Source: a virus
IMG/VR virus record: IMGVR_UViG_3300017971_000661
Location: 1 to 28,008 of that record
Length of the DNA: 28,008 bases
Direction: 5' to 3' (one strand)
This document shows positions 22,245 to 28,008 of the stretch, piece by piece (position 1 is the stretch's first letter; each line of letters begins with the position of its first letter). The notes beneath the pieces were generated by a model that saw only the letters and a program-made list of their open reading frames with translations, made no database searches and was not told where the DNA came from. The translations under genes were made by a program, and so were the position numbers.

Positions 22245-22736
22245 TTAGTCAAGAATGTAGTACATCTCAACAAAGATTGTTCCATCAGTTGTTGTAGCTT
22301 CTGGAATAGCAATCTGAACATCAACTTCCGCAGCGAACTTCTTACGAAATCCAGCGACAGCGTTAGTCATTGCAGTTCTGCTAATCGCAGCAGCGTTAAC
22401 ATCAAGATCAGCGAAGAATCCGTCGTCGTCAGCAGCTTCTAAAACTGTACCGTTTTCGTCAACTTCTTCAGAGTCAGCCCAACCGATGTCTAAGTCACCA
22501 GTAGTACCAAGGTCGTCACTTGAAGCTAAACATTCAATTACTCTTGCACCTTTTGGTAACTTGAATAATTTTACGATAGCACTTGTTCCTAAAACATCAC
22601 CAGATGGAATTGTGTACTCACCTGAAAGGTAGCGTAAACGTCCATGCTGAAGACTTACATCATTTCTTACTTGTGGTTCAGCAACATAACTATTGTTATA
22701 CTCTGTTCCGTATAAATTTCCTGACAATGTAGCCAT
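22245..22736 (-). CDS. Putative head decoration or minor structural protein
   Basis: A 163-residue soluble protein between the capsid and tubular A. It has an N-terminal arm (NLYGTEYNNSYVAEP), then a beta-rich domain (SAIVKLFKLPKGARVIECLA, DLDIGWAD) ending FVEMYYILD. The order and composition fit a small capsid-associated structural protein. No specific family is proven. The gene has AGGAG 8 nt before its ATG and follows a terminator hairpin, so it is expressed at a different level from the capsid. Confidence 0.7.
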   Translation of the reverse strand: MATLSGNLYGTEYNNSYVAEPQVRNDVSLQHGRLRYLSGEYTIPSGDVLGTSAIVKLFKLPKGARVIECLASSDDLGTTGDLDIGWADSEEVDENGTVLEAADDDGFFADLDVNAAAISRTAMTNAVAGFRKKFAAEVDVQIAIPEATTTDGTIFVEMYYILD

Positions 22737-22781
22737 TTTGAAAATCTCCTATTTAAAATTAAAAATCTAAATTCTAAGGAA

Positions 22782-22801
22782 AGGGCCGAAGCCCTCACCT
22801 A
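22782..22801 (-). terminator. UUCG-tetraloop terminator after the capsid gene
   Basis: On the minus strand AGGGC-TTCG-GCCCT (22795-22782) is a very stable 5-bp stem with a UUCG loop, placed 7 nt after the capsid stop. It is followed by TTTCCTTAG and a T-rich stretch. The U-tract is imperfect, which suggests partial termination, like T7 T-phi after gene 10. Confidence 0.65.
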
Positions 22802-23725
22802 TTACTCAGCGCAAAGTCCGATAACAACTTTCTTCTCTTCCATACGAGTAGCACCAATTCCCATTGATACGTAAACTTGTGTAGAGTAAGACTTGTCAGC
22901 ACGTCTTTCGATCTCTGCTTGCACATCGTCAGCAGTTGCCATAAGCAATCCGTCTTGTGCCCAGAAGATACAACGTCTTTGACCAACAACTGAACTTCCA
23001 GAACCAACAACACCTGTAGTAGTATTAGCACTTAAAGCATCAACTTGCGTATCTAACCTTTCTGTCATAACGAATTCAAAACCTAAGAAGGTATTGATCT
23101 CACCCATAACTAATGCACGAACTGTGTTGAAATCAGAACTAGTAACTTCAGTCTCAGAAAGTAAACTTTCAGACTGGCTAGAAGTGAAAGCACAGTATCT
23201 GCGGATTGATGGATCTACTTCGCCAGCATCTAAAATCTTCTTAGAGCCACGTAATAAACCTACGTTCATGTTAACAAAACCAGAGTTTACAGAAGCTAAC
23301 TTCTGAGCGTTTGGTAATGTAACTTCAGTTGAACCTTCTTCTCCACCGTAAGCAGAACCGTTAGCAGCAGCGATGATCTCATCATCCTTCGCACGACCCA
23401 TTGCCCACATTGCAGCCATAGCATAATCGCCAGCAGGGTTTTGAAGTAAACGACGAAGATCTTCCTTGTCGATTAAGTCAGCCCATTCGTAGTCACTTAA
23501 AGTAACTCTACGTCTAGAGTGAGGAGTGTCAATCTGTGGAGTATCGCTGTGACGAGATACTTTCTTCTGTGCAGTTACTGCACCAATTCTATCATAAAAA
23601 GCCGATTTACCACGTTGAGTTTCACGTCTTACTTTATCTTGTAAGCGAGAACCCTTCTGTTGTGATAAATGGAAAACTTCAGCACTATATTGCTTTACAA
23701 AAGCCGTAGTAATTTCTGTAGACAT
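22802..23725 (-). CDS. Major capsid protein
   Basis: The capsid shell protein, 307 residues from ATG 23725 (MSTEITTAFVKQYS). That start is chosen because GGAGG lies 5 nt upstream; a longer frame from TTG 23743 would run through the ribosome site. The sequence has the pattern of T7-like and marine podovirus HK97-fold capsids: N-terminal arm, RRRVTLSDYEWADLIDKED, a central AMWAMGRAKDDEI helix, LVMGEINTFLGFEF, and an alanine/glycine-rich C-terminal domain. It is preceded by its own promoter-like region and followed by a terminator, in line with high expression. Confidence 0.9.
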   Translation of the reverse strand: MSTEITTAFVKQYSAEVFHLSQQKGSRLQDKVRRETQRGKSAFYDRIGAVTAQKKVSRHSDTPQIDTPHSRRRVTLSDYEWADLIDKEDLRRLLQNPAGDYAMAAMWAMGRAKDDEIIAAANGSAYGGEEGSTEVTLPNAQKLASVNSGFVNMNVGLLRGSKKILDAGEVDPSIRRYCAFTSSQSESLLSETEVTSSDFNTVRALVMGEINTFLGFEFVMTERLDTQVDALSANTTTGVVGSGSSVVGQRRCIFWAQDGLLMATADDVQAEIERRADKSYSTQVYVSMGIGATRMEEKKVVIGLCAE

Positions 23726-23777
23726 TATGTCCTCCAAAATCAAAGTTAATAAAATGTTTGTGGTTTCTCGCCTCGGA

Positions 23778-23838
23778 ATTGTCCCTTGTAGGATTCACGC
23801 TTTTTATAGCCAGGATCTCAGCGACTAAGATTGTCCCT
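23778..23838 (-). repeat. Two copies of AGGGACAAT in the capsid leader
   Basis: AGGGACAAT occurs at 23838-23830 and again at 23786-23778 on the minus strand, 52 bp apart, in the untranslated leader. It could be a site for a phage regulator or polymerase. Two copies are too few to define a motif. Confidence 0.5.
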
Positions 23839-23872
23839 GAGTAAATAATACATACTCAGGGATCGGTGTCAA
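23835..23872 (-). promoter_or_regulatory. Promoter with inverted repeat upstream of the capsid gene
   Basis: Minus strand: perfect TTGACA (23872-23867), 16 nt, TATTAT (23850-23845). The -10 lies in the 9-nt loop of a perfect 9-bp inverted repeat CCCTGAGTA/TACTCAGGG (23835-23843 and 23853-23861). The repeat could be an operator or an RNA hairpin ending scaffold transcripts. The leader from the expected start to the capsid ATG is about 110 nt. Confidence 0.6.
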
Positions 23873-23878
23873 CTTTAA

Positions 23879-24742
23879 TTAGCTTGGATAAGCTATTTTG
23901 TAAAGATTCTGGACTTCTTTTTGAGCCGCTTGGTGGTTAGGGTGACTTGGGTTTCTATACGGGTGGTCCATATTCCCTTGTATATCACGCGCTTTTTGAA
24001 GTGCCTCTTCTGGAGACATAGAACTAAACTTAGCTCCACCGTGGCCTACAATCTTGTCTTCATCAAAAAACTTAGAAGCGCTTGCCAGCATTTTCATTAC
24101 TGTTTTATTCTTCGCAAGACCTGACTCAACAAATTCTTTTCTCTCAGCTTCATTAGGAATAAGCTCTTTTAAAGCAATCCCAGACCTTTGTAGATTCTCG
24201 TCATAAGCCTGTCCCCATTCCTGGCGCAAATGCTGCTCGTCTTCTGCAAGCTGTGCCGTCATCTTAGCTTTATGAGCATCCACAACTTCAGTAGTATAAT
24301 CACGATACCACTTGAAAACTTGCTCTGCTTGGTGAGGTAATACACCAGCTTCGTGAGATGCCTTAGTAAAGTTCTTAACGAAATCGTCATCGCCCTCTAC
24401 ACCTTCAGGAAGACCAAACTTATAGTCCTCAAGTTTCTCAGATAGACCAAGTTTAAACATTACCTGTCTGTAGTCTTCAGAACTTGCATGCTGGTCTGGC
24501 ACTACAATCTTATCTTTACCGATACTCTTTTGAGCATGAACGTAAGACTTAGCTAAACCTTCTAAAGAAGTAACAGTCTTAAATGCGTCAGCATCTCTTA
24601 AGTCTTCAGGTAACGCTGCTTTCACAGTATCCCAACTTGGCAGTTCCGTTCCACCTGTTGAACCGCCGCCGTCGCCGCCTTCAGTCCCGTCGCTAGCCTC
24701 ATCCATTACCATTGGATTCATTAATCTCCAATAATCAAACAT
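23879..24742 (-). CDS. Scaffolding protein
   Basis: A 287-residue acidic, helical protein between portal and capsid, the standard scaffold position. It has a Gly-rich disordered N-terminus (DGTEGGDGGGSTGG), a middle domain (KFGLPEGVEGDDDFVKNF, a frequent podovirus scaffold motif) and a coiled coil (VVDAHKAKMTAQLAEDEQHL). The basic C-terminus would bind capsid protein. The start lies 7 nt inside the end of the preceding small gene. Confidence 0.87.
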   Translation of the reverse strand: MFDYWRLMNPMVMDEASDGTEGGDGGGSTGGTELPSWDTVKAALPEDLRDADAFKTVTSLEGLAKSYVHAQKSIGKDKIVVPDQHASSEDYRQVMFKLGLSEKLEDYKFGLPEGVEGDDDFVKNFTKASHEAGVLPHQAEQVFKWYRDYTTEVVDAHKAKMTAQLAEDEQHLRQEWGQAYDENLQRSGIALKELIPNEAERKEFVESGLAKNKTVMKMLASASKFFDEDKIVGHGGAKFSSMSPEEALQKARDIQGNMDHPYRNPSHPNHQAAQKEVQNLYKIAYPS

Positions 24743-24977
24743 TGTCTTCCTCGCTTTCTTTTTCTAGTTGCTTAATATCTTTCTTCATAAACTCTTGTAT
24801 CTGTAAATAAACAGATCTTTGACCTTCATTAAAACTCGTGCCATGAGGGTCATTAGGGACAAAACTAATCTTATCCCCGTACATATGCTTAAACCAGTCA
24901 AGAATAACCTCTCCATTCTTTCCTGTAAATACTTGCTGGAACATACTCACTAGCTCCAGCTCTGTGTATCTCTTCAT
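24735..24977 (-). CDS. Hypothetical small protein between portal and scaffold
   Basis: An 80-residue, mostly helical, charged protein (ELELVSMFQQVFTGKNGEVI ... KKDIKQLEKESEEDNV). It starts on a TAATG overlap with the portal stop and overlaps the scaffold start, so it is embedded in the head operon. Small proteins at this place occur in many T7-like phages; the role is unknown. Confidence 0.75.
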   Translation of the reverse strand: MKRYTELELVSMFQQVFTGKNGEVILDWFKHMYGDKISFVPNDPHGTSFNEGQRSVYLQIQEFMKKDIKQLEKESEEDNV

Positions 24978-26605
24978 TACGACTCCGCTTGTTGTGCTTG
25001 CTGAATTGCAGGACTCATTTTCTGCACAGCCTCGGCATTGTCAAGACCTTGTTGTCTTTCTCTAGCCTCTTGCTGCGCTTGGGCACGAGATTCCCTGATT
25101 GCCTCTATCTCTTCTTTTCTTCGAAGAACAGTTTGGCTCGCACCGTAGTTTATCCAGTTCTCACGTACAACCTTCTCAACGTCGATAATATCAAACGCTT
25201 GAGGACTCTGCTCTAAGAACGGGGCACTTGCTTGGAAAGCTCTAAGAGTATTGTTACCCTCATCGACTCTCTGCGCTCTTGCAATAGTAGACGAGTATTT
25301 AGGAACAAGGTCAGCACCTCTTAATAACTCTGGTGGCTCTCCGATTAAATCTTTCTTAACCATAATATCGAATAGTCTTTCAATTAATGGTGCCAAGAAC
25401 TCTGATTGTTGGCGGCCTAGCATAGGACCAAGTAAACGCATACGCTCCTCAGTTCTACGGTTAACCTCAGTTGCCGTCATCTGTGGACCTTCTCTTAACT
25501 GTAGTTGATCTACAAAGAAAGATTCTCTAATTCTAAATTGACGATCTCTTGTTATTTCCACACCAATGTCTAAACGTGTGTCGTTAAAGACAGGCTGAAT
25601 ACGATCATTAGTACCAGCTCTGTAGTACAAGATAGCCCCTGGAGTTGTTCTTTTAGGTCTAACAAATCCGTCATCCGGTGCTTGCAATGGAGGATCTACT
25701 GTTTTTTGAGCGCCTTTCAATACCGCAAGCGACATCGCGTTTAACGTCTTAGCTTCAGGTAAAGCGTTCATTCCAGGGCTTCTACCGTATGTTTCACCAG
25801 TTGCTTTAGTCCAGCGTGGAACCATATAAGGGAAAGTTCTAAAACCACCCACATGAATTTCTTTCTTCTCCAGCTCTAAAATGTACTGGGAAGTATATGG
25901 TTGTTTAGCTTTCTCTCTGAAGTCACTCTTGTAAACAGCGTGGTAAACAATGAACTTATCATTCTTACCCTTTTCAAAAGCCCTTGCAACACTTCTACCT
26001 AGCTTCTCTTCAACCTTCTCTAAATCTTCAGCATCGTTAGGAGCAAACTCTTGTACCAGCTTTCTAGCAGTCCACTTGAACTTTCTATAAACCTCGTCAA
26101 TGAATCCCTTGTTTCCTTCAACCGCAAACATCTCGGCAATGTGATTGGCATGAAACCTAACAACTGTTTCATCGTCTTCATCCATGTGCATGAAAGCAGT
26201 ACCAAGTACCACTTCATCTAAGTACACTTCGTGAACTTCTGTTTGGAAGTTGGAGTTATTTAGAATGTTATGCATACGCTTTGTTAAGCCTTGCAAGTAA
26301 ATACGCACATCATCGTTGGCATCTAGATTTTCATTACCAGTCGTTAGTTCAAACCACTGCTGGGAAGGGTTAGTTAATAAACCATGTAATGCACCTGCAA
26401 GCAGCTCAGCCGAGTTCATCGCGGTGTTATCGTAAAGTTCGATACCCTTTTTTCTTCCCTTAACTTCATCAGTACGGATAATGTCATTCTTTCTAGGTAA
26501 CATCATATCAGTTAAGTCTTGCCAGTGAGTTTCCCACACTGATCTTTCAGACTTTAACGTCTGCATCATTTGAATAATTTGCTCAGGGGTCATCTTCATA
26601 GCCAT
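24977..26605 (-). CDS. Portal (head-tail connector) protein
   Basis: A 542-residue dodecameric portal that anchors the packaging motor and the tail. It matches the podovirus head-tail connector family: WETHWQDLTDMMLPRK near the N-terminus, NSAELLAGALHGLLTNPSQQ, then YGRSPGMNALPEAKTLN, PPLQAP, and MTATEVNRRTEERMRLLGP. The length agrees with T7 gp8 (536). The C-terminus is a Gln-rich coiled coil. The start has AGGAG 7 nt upstream. Confidence 0.95.
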   Translation of the reverse strand: MAMKMTPEQIIQMMQTLKSERSVWETHWQDLTDMMLPRKNDIIRTDEVKGRKKGIELYDNTAMNSAELLAGALHGLLTNPSQQWFELTTGNENLDANDDVRIYLQGLTKRMHNILNNSNFQTEVHEVYLDEVVLGTAFMHMDEDDETVVRFHANHIAEMFAVEGNKGFIDEVYRKFKWTARKLVQEFAPNDAEDLEKVEEKLGRSVARAFEKGKNDKFIVYHAVYKSDFREKAKQPYTSQYILELEKKEIHVGGFRTFPYMVPRWTKATGETYGRSPGMNALPEAKTLNAMSLAVLKGAQKTVDPPLQAPDDGFVRPKRTTPGAILYYRAGTNDRIQPVFNDTRLDIGVEITRDRQFRIRESFFVDQLQLREGPQMTATEVNRRTEERMRLLGPMLGRQQSEFLAPLIERLFDIMVKKDLIGEPPELLRGADLVPKYSSTIARAQRVDEGNNTLRAFQASAPFLEQSPQAFDIIDVEKVVRENWINYGASQTVLRRKEEIEAIRESRAQAQQEARERQQGLDNAEAVQKMSPAIQQAQQAES

Positions 26606-26607
26606 AG

Positions 26608-27069
26608 CTACACTCCTAAATTAGAAACACTATCCACGAAACGAGTTTGTTTCTGACCTGGCTTGTCTCTGGTTATCTGTAAAAATTCTTCTGTTGCTTG
26701 TCTTGCTTTAAACTTAGAGCCAATTCCCTCTTTTGCTTGAGAAAACGTACCGCTAATAGAACTAAACGCACCATCGTCTAAAACGCCAAGGGTATCAAAT
26801 CGCTTCAACAACTCTCCCCTTGTTACTTCAGATATGGTCTGATCTTGCATTATCTCATTGAACAATGTTTTGTTCCTGCTTGCATTGGCAAGTATCTTAG
26901 CGTTTCTTTTCTTTTCATCAATCTGAGCGTCTGTCTCAAAAGTACCGTCAGTTATAAGGTTTTCACCTCTTTCAAATAAACCAAACGCTTGGTCAATTAA
27001 AGAGTCCTTTCCTACAAATACGCTTGCAGTATTCTCAGCAGCTTCAATTAAATCATCAAATATACCCAT
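26608..27069 (-). CDS. Hypothetical small protein between terminase and portal
   Basis: A 153-residue protein from ATG 27069, chosen because GGAGG is 6 nt upstream; an extra GTG codon at 27072 is too close. It is helical and polar (MGIFDDLIEAAENTASVFVG, then repeated Lys/Arg/Asn-rich helices), with no recognised motif. The ATG overlaps the terminase stop (TGATG). Position suggests a structural or packaging accessory role. Confidence 0.75.
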   Translation of the reverse strand: MGIFDDLIEAAENTASVFVGKDSLIDQAFGLFERGENLITDGTFETDAQIDEKKRNAKILANASRNKTLFNEIMQDQTISEVTRGELLKRFDTLGVLDDGAFSSISGTFSQAKEGIGSKFKARQATEEFLQITRDKPGQKQTRFVDSVSNLGV

Positions 27070-28008
27070 CACATTCCTCCGAATACATCGTAGTCAGTTT
27101 CTAATTGGTCTGGCAGAAAATCCCTGCCTTCTATCTCTTCCTCTGAGATAAGACCCATTGCATATGTTCTCATACTATCAGCGCCATGTGAAGCCCAATT
27201 GTGCCTTGGCCTACCTTTAAACACTCCCTCTTTAGCATCGAACACACGTTCATATGCTTGCAGGCAAGCTATTCCGTAACTACATTTGTGTTCATCAAAC
27301 CAGAATGTACTAAAGATATTCCTAACCTCGTTAATCCCATCTTCAACAGAACTTCGTTTCACAACGATATAGTTATGCCTGTTAGGTACAAGGTTTAGCT
27401 TTTTCAATGTTTCAAGTCTTGTCTTCTTAGTTTCCAGGGATCTCACCATCACATCATGAGGCAGATAAGCAAATCTTAACATGTACCCTTTTTCATGAAT
27501 CTCCGGCACAATCTCGTCAAAGCCTTTCCCAGAGCACTCATAGTAGTCAATAACCCTTCTTTCTCTTCCGATTGTTTGTATAAACCAAACCGCTGTGGAA
27601 TCGTCAATGCCAAGGTCAAAAGAAATATCAACGGGATAACCAGACTCATATGGTACACGAGTAATACGGTTTTCCTTATTAACTCTAATAAATTGTCTTT
27701 TATAGTACGCACCTGCAAGCGCTGCCCCGAAATCACATAAAAACTCCTGGTTATATTCATCCTCGGTCATCGTGGAACGAGCCGCTTCTAGCTCTGATTT
27801 AGGCACAATCCCCGTCTCAGAAGCTTTATACATAGCTCCAAACCACTCAGAACCAGCTTTCTTCATAGCCTCTTTAGCAAATAAGTACATCTTCTGGAAA
27901 GCGTTAGCTCCCCTTGGTGTACCTATAAATATAGCCCAGCCCTTTCTATCTGAAAGCATCGGTCTAATAATCGTTCCCCAGACACTTCCTGACATAATCC
28001 CAAACTCA
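27069..28008 (-). CDS. Terminase large subunit, 5' partial
   Basis: The DNA-packaging ATPase/nuclease, of which only the C-terminal two thirds is in the window. The frame is open to the right edge (codons through 28007), so Met 27995 is internal. FIGTPRG is the ATPase coupling motif. The nuclease domain has the RNase H-like DISFDLGIDDSTAVWF acidic motif and the late acidic motif ASHGADSMRTYA. Walker A and B lie outside the window. The ribosome site for the next gene is embedded in its last codons. Confidence 0.95.
   Translation of the reverse strand, partial: EFGIMSGSVWGTIIRPMLSDRKGWAIFIGTPRGANAFQKMYLFAKEAMKKAGSEWFGAMYKASETGIVPKSELEAARSTMTEDEYNQEFLCDFGAALAGAYYKRQFIRVNKENRITRVPYESGYPVDISFDLGIDDSTAVWFIQTIGRERRVIDYYECSGKGFDEIVPEIHEKGYMLRFAYLPHDVMVRSLETKKTRLETLKKLNLVPNRHNYIVVKRSSVEDGINEVRNIFSTFWFDEHKCSYGIACLQAYERVFDAKEGVFKGRPRHNWASHGADSMRTYAMGLISEEEIEGRDFLPDQLETDYDVFGGM

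Noticed and set aside
23725-23743. Capsid start at TTG 23743
   Set aside because: The extra six codons run through the GGAGG ribosome site that serves ATG 23725.

Overview
The window is part of a short-tailed (podovirus-type, T7-like) double-stranded DNA phage genome of fairly low GC content. Three things identify it. The minus-strand half is a near-complete T7-style morphogenesis module: terminase, head-tail connector, scaffold, capsid, tubular proteins A and B, three internal virion proteins and a tail fibre. The plus-strand half is a DNA replication module. The genes are tightly packed, with ATGA/TAATG overlaps and strong AGGAG-type ribosome sites. Unlike T7, the two modules face each other, and no phage RNA polymerase gene is visible here; sigma70-like promoters can be read instead. 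The host cannot be fixed from the sequence. The spanin-like genes, lipobox-like sequence and promoter style fit a Gram-negative bacterium.

Positions 1-7572 (plus strand, early/replication). A SNF2-type helicase, cut by the left window edge, is interrupted inside its DECH box by a 305-residue LAGLIDADG intein. It is followed by an unknown protein, a possible ssDNA-binding protein, a structured intergenic RNA with a terminator-like hairpin, two small proteins (one a 34-residue CxxC protein), an unknown protein, and a ribbon-helix-helix protein with a histone H1-like lysine tail. A family A DNA polymerase follows, split into separate exonuclease and polymerase genes. A VRR-NUC nuclease and two unknown proteins complete the module.

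Positions 7573-8523 (convergence zone). This is the least ordinary part. The minus strand has two TTTACA-N17-TATAAT promoters, several perfect hairpins including a tRNA T-arm look-alike, and a strong intrinsic terminator, so a separate noncoding RNA of about 400 nt is likely. Next to it lie three ATTGTAAAC repeats, a 13-bp inverted repeat that buries the start codon of an orphan plus-strand ORF, and a GC-rich island packed with palindromes.

Positions 8520-28008 (minus strand, late). Transcription runs from right to left: terminase large subunit (cut by the right edge), small protein, portal, small protein, scaffold, a promoter with an inverted repeat, capsid, a UUCG terminator, a decoration-like protein, tubular A, tubular B with an inserted LamG-like domain, three internal virion proteins, tail fibre adaptor, a tail protein with a signal peptide, and a lysis cassette (holin-like, spanin-like pair, CHAP endolysin).
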